Of a DNA stretch of 64,000 nucleotides, positions 1-11,889 are shown piece after piece. The notes beneath the pieces are model-generated. The model was given only the letters and a program-made list of their open reading frames with translations. It was not told where the DNA came from and searched no databases. The stretch's first letter is position 1. Every line of letters starts with the position of its first letter. Source of the stretch: Pseudomonas viridiflava (lineage in GTDB: Bacteria; Pseudomonadota; Gammaproteobacteria; Pseudomonadales; Pseudomonadaceae); NCBI RefSeq assembly GCF_900590755.1, contig NZ_UUOC01000008.1:1-64000 (forward strand). Direction: 5' to 3'. A program made the position numbers and the translations under genes.

Positions 1-4918
<4,918 letters not shown>

Positions 4919-4929
4919 TACGTCAGATC

Positions 4930-5022
4930 TGTGGGAGCGGTGCTTGCCCGCGATAAGGCCGGACGTGATCGAAAGTGAACCGTGTCCAGCCTTATCGCGG
5001 GCAAGCACCGCTCCCACAGGAT
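4930..5022. repeat. Inverted REP pair (GTGGGAGCGGTGCTTGCCCGCGATA class)
   Basis: Two long arms, about 4930-4958 and 4993-5022, are inverted copies around a spacer of about 35 bases. The arms can fold into one long hairpin just behind katG, so this may also act as a transcription end or mRNA stabiliser. Confidence 0.85.
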
Positions 5023-5145
5023 GTTCGACCCGATATTTAAGTCCTGAGGGCAAAAAAAGTTCGTTAACCCGTTGTTTTCCCGTAGGCTCGGGCACACTTC
5101 ATTCACGAGCCACCATCCGGGATTTTCCAGCCCTTCAAATCACCT

Positions 5146-6288
5146 ATGCGCACATTTTTCTCAATCGTCTTCGGCCTAGGGCTGATCGTTGCCCTCGTCG
5201 GCTATGGCATCTGGACCGAGCAGCGTCCGGTAGGCCATTACCTGTCTGATTTACGCATCCAGCTGGCGGTCGATGAAGGCCAGCCAAGCGAACGCGGCAA
5301 TATGCTGGGCATTCAGCCCGAGCTGTTTCCTGCTGACTATCAAAGTACCGCCCGCCTGCACCGCAAACTGGCGGCCTATCTGCAACAGGCTCGGGATAAA
5401 GGCCTGATCAACAGCCGAACCATCGTCGTGTTGCCCGAGCACGTGGGCACCTGGCTGTTTGCCAGCGGCGAGAAGAATCAGGTCTACGAGGCCACCACTA
5501 TCGATGAGGCCATGACCTGGGTGTCCGCCAGCAACCCGTTGCAGTTCATCGGGGCGATGCTCCAGGCCAAGGGTGACAACCGTCTGGATGACGCCCACTT
5601 CCGCATGAAAGCGCCGAGTATGGCGGCGCAATACCAAGCGCTGTTTGGCGGACTGGCCAAGGAATTCGGGGTGACCCTGGTGGCTGGCTCCATTGTGCTT
5701 CCCGAGCCGAGTGTAAACGACGGCACGCTGAAAACCGGCAGCGGCCCGCTGTACAACAGCAGCGTGGCCTTCGCCAGCGACGGCCTGCCCATCGGCCAGC
5801 CGCAGCGCCAATTGTTTCCCAACGCCTATCAACGCAACTACATTCATGCCGCCGCCGACACCGCGCTGAACGTGCTCGACACCCCGGCCGGGCGGCTTGG
5901 CATTCTGATCGGCAGTGACAGCTGGTATCCAGCCAACTACGCCAGCCTGAATGCCAAGGGCGCCGAGCTGATTGCCGTGCCCGCGTTCGTGATCGGCGCC
6001 GACAACTGGGCCCGTCCGTGGCGTGGCTATCGGACACCCCATCTGGCCGCCGACACCGGCGTTCCCGCCGATGCCAGTGAAGGTGAAGCCTGGCAGCGCC
6101 TGACCCTGACCAGCCATGCGCCCATCAGTACCGCCCGGGCAGGGGTCAGTGTGTTCATGCGTGGCCAGCTCTGGGATCAGGGCAGTTCGGGCCACAGTTT
6201 CGCCAGCCGTGACGGCCAGCACATCGTCGAGCCACTGGCTGACGACAAAGCCCATCACGGCGCACGCCTGATCAATATCTGGTTGTGA
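5146..6288 (+). CDS. Membrane-anchored nitrilase-superfamily-like protein lacking the catalytic Cys
   Basis: This 380-residue protein starts with one hydrophobic segment (about residues 4-23), probably an uncleaved anchor or signal sequence, so the body is likely periplasmic. The rest resembles a carbon-nitrogen hydrolase. The Glu region is TIVVLPEHVGTW with Glu98. The nucleophile region reads GRLGILIGSDSWYP, where family members have ICYD, so the catalytic Cys is replaced by Gly256 and the next Tyr by Ser. The usual Lys region is PQRQLFPN, with no Lys. It is thus probably a pseudoenzyme or uses other chemistry. It is immediately followed by an AraC-family regulator with almost no gap, which suggests co-transcription and a sensing or amide-related role. 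The specific function is unknown. Confidence 0.7.
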   Translation: MRTFFSIVFGLGLIVALVGYGIWTEQRPVGHYLSDLRIQLAVDEGQPSERGNMLGIQPELFPADYQSTARLHRKLAAYLQQARDKGLINSRTIVVLPEHVGTWLFASGEKNQVYEATTIDEAMTWVSASNPLQFIGAMLQAKGDNRLDDAHFRMKAPSMAAQYQALFGGLAKEFGVTLVAGSIVLPEPSVNDGTLKTGSGPLYNSSVAFASDGLPIGQPQRQLFPNAYQRNYIHAAADTALNVLDTPAGRLGILIGSDSWYPANYASLNAKGAELIAVPAFVIGADNWARPWRGYRTPHLAADTGVPADASEGEAWQRLTLTSHAPISTARAGVSVFMRGQLWDQGSSGHSFASRDGQHIVEPLADDKAHHGARLINIWL

Positions 6289-6290
6289 GC

Positions 6291-7331
6291 ATGAGCCCAT
6301 CACCGACGCGTCTGGGGGATCTGTCCACCGGCTTCGTGCAGAATCTGGCGGACGCGGTGCGCAGCTTTGACCACGACCCCGCGCCGCTGCTGGAGCAATA
6401 CGGCCTGAATACCGCCTGGCTCGCTGAAGCCGGGGGGCGACTTTCGATACCGCGCTATATGCGTCTGGGTCACGCCGCGATCCAGCTCACCGGTCAGCCT
6501 GCACTGGGCTTGCGCATGGGCCAGGTGAGCCGCATCAGCCAGGCCGGGCTCGCGGGTGTCGCGGCTGCGCAAGCGCCGTCGGTGCGCGAAGCTGCCAGAA
6601 CGCTGATCCGCTTTGAAGCGCTGTACGGCTCCAACTATCGCGGTCAGTCGTCCTTTCATGAGGATGCGGGCGGTGCCTGGCTGCGCTTCTATTCCATCAG
6701 CCCGTACAACGGCTACAACCGTTTTGTGGTGGACTCGATTTTTGCAGGCTGGCTGCAGCAACTCTCGGCCCTGAGCGGTGTTGAGGTCCGGGCGCAGAAA
6801 GTCGAGATCGAATTCGAAGCGCCAGAATATGCCGCCGACTACAGCGGTTTGAGCGTGCAGCCTGTTGTTTTTGCCGCAGGCGCCAATCAACTCAGGCTGG
6901 ATCAGACAGCCCTGGGCCTGCGCAATCCGCAGCACTGTCCCAGCACCTGGAATCATCTGCTGCAATTGTGCGAGAAAGAACTGGAGCAATTGACCCGCAC
7001 CCGCAGTCTGCGCGAACGCATCAGCCAGTTGCTTGGCCCGTTATTGAACGGAGGACGGGAGCCGGATCTTGAGGAAATTGCCGCCAGACTCAAGCTCCCC
7101 GCCTGGACATTGCGCCGCAAGCTGGCCGAAGAAGGCACGGGGTTTCGCAGCATCCTCAACGACACCCGCCGGGATCTGGCCATGACCTACATTCGGGATA
7201 CTGAACTGGCGTTCGGGGAGATCGCCTACCTGCTCGGCTTCGCATCGGCCGAAGCCTTTCAACGCGCCTTCAAACGCTGGATCCGCCAGACCCCGGGAGA
7301 GTTTCGGCGGGGGCAGCGTCTCTCACGATAA
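6291..7331 (+). CDS. AraC-family transcriptional regulator (arabinose-binding-like N-terminus)
   Basis: This protein of about 346 residues has an N-terminal ligand domain of the type found in OruR/ArgR-like AraC proteins (SIPRYMRLGHAAIQLTG near residue 45). It has a C-terminal double helix-turn-helix with LPAWTLRRKLAEEGTGFR and the signature FGEIAYLLGFASAEAFQRAF near residue 310. The ATG at 6291 lies two bases after the stop codon of the nitrilase-like gene. A GTG at 6285 would overlap that stop, and neither start has a clear ribosome binding site. The arrangement implies translational coupling to the upstream gene. Ligand and targets are unknown. A REP pair follows. Confidence 0.88.
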   Translation: MSPSPTRLGDLSTGFVQNLADAVRSFDHDPAPLLEQYGLNTAWLAEAGGRLSIPRYMRLGHAAIQLTGQPALGLRMGQVSRISQAGLAGVAAAQAPSVREAARTLIRFEALYGSNYRGQSSFHEDAGGAWLRFYSISPYNGYNRFVVDSIFAGWLQQLSALSGVEVRAQKVEIEFEAPEYAADYSGLSVQPVVFAAGANQLRLDQTALGLRNPQHCPSTWNHLLQLCEKELEQLTRTRSLRERISQLLGPLLNGGREPDLEEIAARLKLPAWTLRRKLAEEGTGFRSILNDTRRDLAMTYIRDTELAFGEIAYLLGFASAEAFQRAFKRWIRQTPGEFRRGQRLSR

Positions 7332-7342
7332 ACGCCAAACCC

Positions 7343-7431
7343 GTAGGAGCGCGCTTGCCCGCGATGGCGTTGTGTCAGGTGCCATCAACGTTGGATATGC
7401 CGATGTCATCGCGGGCAAGCGCGCTCCTACA
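7343..7431. repeat. Inverted REP pair (GTAGGAGCGCGCTTGCCCGCGAT class)
   Basis: The arms at about 7343-7367 and 7408-7431 are inverted copies around a 40-base spacer. It lies between the stop codon of the AraC gene and the stop codon of the convergent 28-residue ORF, a typical REP position between convergent genes. Confidence 0.85.
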
Positions 7432-7449
7432 AAGCATTCAGATTCAGCT

Positions 7450-7536
7450 TCACAACTCGGTCGCATCATCCGCCGGTTCCAGCGGATCAAGTTCAAAAGC
7501 CTGATATTCCAGCAGTTCTTCCTGGTAGTCGTCCAT
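7450..7536 (-). CDS. 28-residue acidic small protein, function unknown
   Basis: The minus-strand ORF begins MDDYQEELLEYQAFELDP and ends in DDATEL before TGA; ten of 28 residues are Asp or Glu. It has an upstream AAGAGGG about nine bases before the ATG at 7536, a plausible ribosome binding site. Stop and start are tight against REP elements on both sides, as for a real short gene. I do not recognise a characterised family. The amphipathic, acidic sequence suggests a binding partner rather than an enzyme. Conservation at the protein level in other pseudomonads would decide whether it is a gene. Confidence 0.55.
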   Translation of the reverse strand: MDDYQEELLEYQAFELDPLEPADDATEL

Positions 7537-7680
7537 AACGCGTGCCCTCTTGGCTGTTCTTTAAATAACGTCATTCACTGACCCTTGCCTTCACCATAAA
7601 GTGCCAAGGTGAAGGAAAAATGACCTGGTGATTAAAGATACGTGGCGCGCCAAAGGTAATTTAGAGGCCACGCAATACCT

Positions 7681-7771
7681 GTGGGACCGGCTTCAGCCGG
7701 GAAGGCGGCGCTGCGGATCCCGCAGACGCACCGAATGAACCTGTCCCTTCCCGGCTAAAGCCGGTCCCACA
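7681..7771. repeat. Inverted REP pair (GTGGGACCGGCTTCAGCCGG class)
   Basis: The arms at about 7681-7704 and 7748-7771 are inverted copies with a spacer of about 43 bases. It lies directly upstream of the candidate promoter of the ilvA leader. Confidence 0.85.
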
Positions 7772-7783
7772 AATAGTCGCCCC

Positions 7784-7813
7784 TTGACTTGCCCCGCTCA
7801 ACCGAAATAGTCT
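7784..7813 (+). promoter_or_regulatory. Candidate promoter of the ilvA leader transcript
   Basis: TTGACT at 7784-7789 is a good -35 box. The best -10 candidates are AATAGT at 7806-7811 (spacing 16) or TAGTCT at 7808-7813 (spacing 18), both weak. Either would start transcription close to the leader-peptide ATG at 7821, so the leader mRNA could be nearly leaderless. No strong ribosome binding site precedes that ATG. An upstream start site is also possible. Confidence 0.35.
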
Positions 7814-7820
7814 TCGGGTC

Positions 7821-7886
7821 ATGAACTCAAAACAGCACGTCTTCGGCCAGATTATTATTACCGCCATTCCAGTCATGGCGGGATAG
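7821..7886 (+). CDS. Putative ilvA leader peptide (21 residues, Ile-rich)
   Basis: The ORF encodes MNSKQHVFGQIIITAIPVMA followed by Gly and TAG. It has three consecutive ATT Ile codons (7851-7859), a fourth Ile codon at 7866-7868, one Thr and one Val, which are the amino acids around the threonine dehydratase step. A run of regulatory codons just before overlapping hairpins and a T-rich terminator, upstream of ilvA, is the classic layout of a ribosome-mediated attenuator. The peptide itself probably has no function. No strong ribosome binding site is seen, which lowers confidence slightly. Confidence 0.7.
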   Translation: MNSKQHVFGQIIITAIPVMAG

Positions 7887-7927
7887 CCGACGCGTGCTCC
7901 CCAACCCGCCCTAGAGGCGGGTTTTTT
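7861..7927 (+). promoter_or_regulatory. Ribosome-mediated transcription attenuator of ilvA
   Basis: Four segments can pair in sequence. Segment 1, CCGCCAT (7861-7867), pairs with segment 2, ATGGCGG (7875-7881). Segment 2 as GGCGGG (7877-7882) pairs with segment 3, CCCGCC (7905-7910). Segment 3, AACCCGCC (7903-7910), pairs with segment 4, GGCGGGTT (7916-7923), which is followed by a T run to 7927. The 3:4 hairpin is a rho-independent terminator. A ribosome stalled on the Ile codons would mask segment 1 and let 2:3 form, so transcription would continue into ilvA. A ribosome at the TAG (7884-7886) would mask segment 2 and allow termination. This is seen in sequence; the mechanism is inferred from the trp/ilv/his attenuator model. 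Confidence 0.75.
7903..7927 (+). terminator. Rho-independent terminator of the ilvA attenuator
   Basis: A perfect 8-bp stem (AACCCGCC / GGCGGGTT) with a 5-base loop is followed by six T residues. It lies between the leader peptide and ilvA, so it is a regulated, conditional terminator rather than an end-of-operon terminator. Confidence 0.85.
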
Positions 7928-7965
7928 CTGTCTCGCGGGCTAACCACTCGAACCAGGAGACAGAC

Positions 7966-8043
7966 ATGATCACTATTCAATCCGCCCTCTTCGCCTCCAA
8001 TCCTCAGCGCATCGCTGCCCACAGCACGGGGACGACGCGATGA
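7966..8043 (+). CDS. 25-residue ORF translationally coupled to ilvA
   Basis: This ORF starts MITIQSALFASNPQRIAAHS and ends with a TGA that overlaps the ilvA start codon (ATGA at 8040-8043). It has a strong ribosome binding site, AGGAGA at 7955-7960, five bases before its ATG, while ilvA itself has only a weak one. The likely role is to load ribosomes that then reinitiate at ilvA. Whether the peptide has any own function is unknown. Confidence 0.55.
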   Translation: MITIQSALFASNPQRIAAHSTGTTR

Positions 8044-9563
8044 CCGACCTGCTCAATCACTACGCCCGCAAGATCCTCAATTCTCGCGTCTACGACGTCG
8101 CCGTGGAAACCCCGCTGCAAAGCGCGCGTCAGTTGTCCGAGCGCCTGGGCAATCAGGTGCTGCTCAAGCGTGAAGACTTGCAGCCGGTGTTTTCCTTCAA
8201 GATTCGCGGCGCGTACAACAAGCTGGCGCAGTTGAGCCCGGAAGAGCTGGCCCGTGGCGTGGTCGCTGCCTCGGCTGGCAATCATGCCCAGGGCCTGGCG
8301 CTGGCGGCCAAGACCCTGGGCGTTGAAGCCACCATCGTGATGCCCAAGACCACCCCGGAGATCAAGATCGAAGGCGTACGCTCAAGAGGCGGCAAGGTGA
8401 TCTTGCATGGCGATTCCTTCCCCGAGGCGCTGGCCTATTCCCTGAAGCTGGTCGAAGAAATGGGCTTCGTCTACATCCACCCGTATGACGACCCCGACAC
8501 CATCGCCGGGCAAGGCACGGTGGCGATGGAAATCCTGCGTCAGCATCAAGGGCCACTGGACGCGATTTTCGTCCCGGTGGGCGGCGGCAGTCTAATTGCG
8601 GGCATCGCGGCCTACGTCAAATACCTGCGCCCGGACATCAAGGTGATCGGCGTCGAGCCGGACGATTCCAATTGCCTGCAACAGGCCATGGCCTACGGCG
8701 AGCGCGTGGTGTTGCAGCAGGTCGGGCTGTTTGCCGATGGCGTCGCGGTGGCGCAGATCGGTCAGCATACGTTTGAGGTCTGCAAGGATTATGTCGATGA
8801 AGTGATCACCGTCAGCACCGATGAAATCTGCGCAGCGATCAAGGACATCTACGACGACACCCGCTCGATCACCGAACCGGCAGGCGCTTTGGGCGTGGCC
8901 GGGATCAAAAAGTATGTCGAGCATTATGGCGTGAGTGGCCAGACCTTCGTGGCCATCGACTCCGGCGCCAACGTCAACTTCGACCGCCTGCGCCACGTGG
9001 CAGAACGCGCCGAGCTGGGCGAAGGCCGCGAAGCCATCATCGCCGTGACCATCCCCGAGCAGCCAGGCAGTTTCAAGGCGTTTTGCCAGGCCATCGGCAA
9101 GCGGCAGATCACCGAATTCAACTACCGTTACCACACCGACCGCGAAGCGCACATCTTCGTTGGCGTGCAGACTCATCCGGAAACCGACCCAAGGGCTGAA
9201 CTGGTGTCGAGCCTGACCGAACAAGGCTTCCCGGTGATAGACCTGACCGACAACGAACTGGCCAAGCTGCACATCCGCCACATGGTCGGCGGCCATGCCG
9301 AGCGGGTCAGCGATGAAGTGGTGTTCCGCTTCGAATTCCCGGAGCGGCCGGGGGCGCTGTTCAACTTCCTCAACAAACTGGGCGGCCAGTGGACCATCTC
9401 GATGTTCCACTACCGCAACCACGGTGCAGCAGATGGCCGGGTGGTGGCGGGTTTGGTAGTGCCGGAGGACGAACGCCACCTGATCCCGGCGGCACTGGCC
9501 GAGATTGGTTATCCGTATTGGGATGAGAGCGAGAACCCGGCTTATAAGCTGTTTTTGGGGTAA
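8040..9563 (+). CDS. ilvA: Threonine dehydratase, biosynthetic (threonine ammonia-lyase)
   Basis: This PLP enzyme converts threonine to 2-oxobutanoate and ammonia, the first committed step to isoleucine. The N-terminal catalytic domain shows the PLP lysine Lys54 in FSFKIRGAYNK, SAGNHAQG near residue 80 and the glycine loop PVGGGSLIAG near residue 180. The C-terminal part has two ACT-like regulatory domains (EQPGSFKAFCQAIG and ERPGALFNFLNKLG), the arrangement of the feedback-inhibited biosynthetic form. The length, 507 residues, fits the family. The start at 8040 matches known IlvA N-termini (ARKILNSRVYDVAVETPLQ). Translation appears coupled to a 25-residue ORF, and transcription appears controlled by an Ile-codon attenuator at 7821-7927. 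A triple REP array follows. Confidence 0.96.
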   Translation: MTDLLNHYARKILNSRVYDVAVETPLQSARQLSERLGNQVLLKREDLQPVFSFKIRGAYNKLAQLSPEELARGVVAASAGNHAQGLALAAKTLGVEATIVMPKTTPEIKIEGVRSRGGKVILHGDSFPEALAYSLKLVEEMGFVYIHPYDDPDTIAGQGTVAMEILRQHQGPLDAIFVPVGGGSLIAGIAAYVKYLRPDIKVIGVEPDDSNCLQQAMAYGERVVLQQVGLFADGVAVAQIGQHTFEVCKDYVDEVITVSTDEICAAIKDIYDDTRSITEPAGALGVAGIKKYVEHYGVSGQTFVAIDSGANVNFDRLRHVAERAELGEGREAIIAVTIPEQPGSFKAFCQAIGKRQITEFNYRYHTDREAHIFVGVQTHPETDPRAELVSSLTEQGFPVIDLTDNELAKLHIRHMVGGHAERVSDEVVFRFEFPERPGALFNFLNKLGGQWTISMFHYRNHGAADGRVVAGLVVPEDERHLIPAALAEIGYPYWDESENPAYKLFLG

Positions 9564-9585
9564 GGCGTGCAGGTTATTGATACCT

Positions 9586-9886
9586 GTGGGACCGGCTTCA
9601 GCCGGGAAGAGGCCCGTACATCCACTACATTTGTGCCGACAGGAATGCCGCCTTCCCGGCTAAAGCCGGTCCCACGGATCACCTACAACCGTAAGACCGG
9701 CTTCAGCCGGGAAGAGGCCCGACCATCCGCTACATCTGTGCCGACAGGAGTGCCGCCTTCCCGGCTAAAGCCGGTCCCACGGATCACCTACAACAGTGGG
9801 ACCGGCTTCAGCCGGGAAGAGGCCCGACCATCCGCTACATCTGTGCCGACAGGAATGCCGCCTTCCCGGCTAAAGCCGGTCCCACA
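9586..9886. repeat. Triple tandem BIME-like REP array
   Basis: Three inverted REP pairs of the GTGGGACCGGCTTCAGCCGG class are repeated head-to-tail with a period of about 105 bases. Even the sequences between arms are nearly identical (GAAGAGGCCCG..., GCCGACAGGA.TGCCGCC). The middle unit has a decayed arm (GTAAGACCGG). Recent tandem amplification of a REP pair behind ilvA is the simplest explanation. Confidence 0.9.
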
Positions 9887-9923
9887 AGTTCGGTGATCGT
9901 CTGCACACAGGTGAGTTACGCCA

Positions 9924-10748
9924 TCAGGGCGCGGGGGTTGCTTCCGGTTCCGCCGCCGGAGCGGCTTCAACGGGAGCAGGCTCAGGCGCAACCACAGGCT
10001 CGGCCTGGAAGGAATCATTGCTCACCGGTGCTGGCACTGGCTGGCTCGACTCAACCGCTGGCGCCTCAGGCTCGGATTTGGCAGCAGGCGCCGCCTCAGC
10101 TGCTTTTGGCTCAGCTGTTTTTTGCTCGACCAGCGCAGCCGGTTTGACCGCCGCCGGAGCAGGTTCAGGCACGCCCAGATCGGTCTTGGGCTTTTCCGGG
10201 ATGTGGGCAGCCTTCTTCGCTTCTGGCGGCAGGAAGTTTTCTACCAGAATAAAGAAGCGATCATAGAATTTGTCCGAGGCCACGGTTTCGCTGGCCACCT
10301 TGACCATCGAATCGTCCGTGGAGCCAATCGGCATCGACACCGAACCCAACACGCCCACACCCAGGCTGGCCGAGTTGTTGGTCTTCTTCAACGCATAGCG
10401 ATCCTGCAAGGCATTGGCGAACATCGTGGCGCCGTTTGCGGCAGTGCCATCGGCAGCACACACCACATTGAAGCTGATCTCCATGTGGGTCTCGCCGGTT
10501 TGCTGGAAGCTCTTATGCCCGCTGATCATCTTCGGGTCGCTGCTGGTGATGATGTAGCCCTGACTGAGCAGGGCCCGTCGCGCAGCTTCGCACGAAGCCG
10601 AATCACTGACCGGGTAACTTCTCGAGAACGTCCCCGCGTCGTCAAAATTCTCATGTTCGTAGACGGCTGTCTTGGTCGACGAGCAGCCTGCGACTGCCAT
10701 CAAGGCGACTGCGCCGCACGCGAGGCGAAAGTTAACTGAGTTAGGCAT
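9924..10748 (-). CDS. DUF2242-family lipoprotein
   Basis: The protein of 274 residues has a lipoprotein signal peptide ending in VAGC (Cys near residue 22), so it is probably anchored to the outer or inner membrane. The N-terminal half resembles the DUF2242 family (FSRSYPVSDSASCEAARRALLSQGYII, then GHKSFQQTGETHMEISFNV). The C-terminal third (from about residue 185) is a low-complexity Ala/Pro/Glu tail, probably extended. The ATG at 10748 is used; an extension by one TTG codon is unlikely. Its function is unknown. It is monocistronic and diverges from the acid-sugar cluster; a REP array separates it from ilvA. Confidence 0.75.
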   Translation of the reverse strand: MPNSVNFRLACGAVALMAVAGCSSTKTAVYEHENFDDAGTFSRSYPVSDSASCEAARRALLSQGYIITSSDPKMISGHKSFQQTGETHMEISFNVVCAADGTAANGATMFANALQDRYALKKTNNSASLGVGVLGSVSMPIGSTDDSMVKVASETVASDKFYDRFFILVENFLPPEAKKAAHIPEKPKTDLGVPEPAPAAVKPAALVEQKTAEPKAAEAAPAAKSEPEAPAVESSQPVPAPVSNDSFQAEPVVAPEPAPVEAAPAAEPEATPAP

Positions 10749-10894
10749 CAAGAATCCTGGAGAAAGTCACTGTCAGCAGATTGGCCGACCGGAAAAACAT
10801 CGGTAAGTCTGCAACAAGGCAGACGCAGGATCAACGCAGAGATTGAATGGATCTTGTTACAAGAAAGCTAAACGACAGGTCTCCCGCCGCACAA

Positions 10895-10964
10895 TGATCA
10901 AACCAATCACAAAAATCCAAAACGATCAAAAAGAGTTGCATTTTATGATCGATTCAATCATTGT
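10895..10964 (+). promoter_or_regulatory. Candidate promoter and operator of the acid-sugar cluster
   Basis: A weak sigma70-like promoter reads TTGCAT (10936-10941), a 17-base spacer and CATTGT (10959-10964). The spacer contains the imperfect palindrome TGATCGA-T-TCAATCA (10945-10959), with related half-sites TGATCAAA (10895-10902) and CGATCAAA (10923-10930) 28 bases apart. This spacing is typical of a repressor operator. The DeoR gene at the end of the cluster is the likely, unproven, regulator. Confidence 0.35.
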
Positions 10965-10997
10965 CGATTTCACTAAGAACAATATGAGAATTCAGCC

Positions 10998-11870
10998 ATG
11001 CAATTTCGCGGCATTATTCCAGCCCTGGTGACGCCCTTCACCGCTGATCAGCAGGTGGATCATCAAGCCCTTCGTGCTCTTATCGAAAACCTGATCGAAG
11101 CCGGTGTACACGGGCTTTTCGTCCTGGGCACCAACGGTGAATTCTTCACGCTGTCGGAAACCGAAAAGCTGGAAATCGCCCGCACCACGGTGGATGCAGC
11201 AGGCGGGCGAGTGCCAGTGGTCATCGGTACCGGCGCCTTTGCGACCCGTGAAGTGATTGAAATGAACAAAAAAGTGACTGATCTGGGCGCTGATGCCCTG
11301 TCTGTCATCACGCCTTACTTCAATGCCATTAGCCAGAACGAGCTGATCAAGCATTACGAAGCCATCGCCGACGCCTCTAGCCTGCCGCTGATGATGTACA
11401 ACATTCCCGCCAAGACCGGCATGTCCATCGGCATCGGCGCCGTGGCGGCCTTGCATCAGCACCCGATGATCAAAGGCATAAAGGACAGCGCCGGTAACTT
11501 CGACGCTTTGGTGCAGATGATGAAATACCGCAGCGATGACTTCGCGGTATTTGCGGGCACCGACTCGCTGATCTACTGGAACCTGCTGGCCGGTGGCGAT
11601 GGTGCGATTGCCGCCACCGCCAATGCGGTGCCGGATCTGGTCATGTCGATCTGGAATCATTTTCAGGCTGGCAACCATGACGCCGCGCGTATCGCTCAAG
11701 AAGCCTTGCGCCCTCTGCGCGACGCTTTCGCCATGGGCACCATGCCCGTCGTACTGAAAACAGCGACCCAACTACTGAATCTCCCGGTCGGCCCCTGCCG
11801 CGCGCCTGTCCAGCCGCTGGACGCTGCCGCCGTGCAAAAGCTGGAAACCCTGCTCGCGGTTTACCGTTAA
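10998..11870 (+). CDS. DHDPS/N-acetylneuraminate-lyase family protein (acid-sugar aldolase or dehydratase)
   Basis: This 290-residue TIM-barrel class I lyase belongs to the dihydrodipicolinate synthase superfamily. It has the GTNGEF substrate-carboxylate motif near residue 45, Tyr in MMYNIPAKTG near residue 136, and the Schiff-base lysine in IKGIKDSAGN near residue 164. The conserved Arg that true DapA uses for aspartate semialdehyde (PxRTG) is Lys here, so it is not a lysine-pathway enzyme. It is the first gene of an operon with an Fe-alcohol dehydrogenase, a DUF1537 kinase and a PdxA2. I infer that it cleaves or dehydrates a 2-keto sugar acid, releasing pyruvate or an aldehyde. The actual substrate is unknown. 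Confidence 0.85.
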   Translation: MQFRGIIPALVTPFTADQQVDHQALRALIENLIEAGVHGLFVLGTNGEFFTLSETEKLEIARTTVDAAGGRVPVVIGTGAFATREVIEMNKKVTDLGADALSVITPYFNAISQNELIKHYEAIADASSLPLMMYNIPAKTGMSIGIGAVAALHQHPMIKGIKDSAGNFDALVQMMKYRSDDFAVFAGTDSLIYWNLLAGGDGAIAATANAVPDLVMSIWNHFQAGNHDAARIAQEALRPLRDAFAMGTMPVVLKTATQLLNLPVGPCRAPVQPLDAAAVQKLETLLAVYR

Positions 11871-11889
11871 GCCACCAGGAGATGCGCTG

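Noticed and set aside
9586..9886. The triple repeat as a CRISPR array
   Set aside because: The units are palindromic REP pairs with period near 105 and nearly identical spacers; no cas genes are present.
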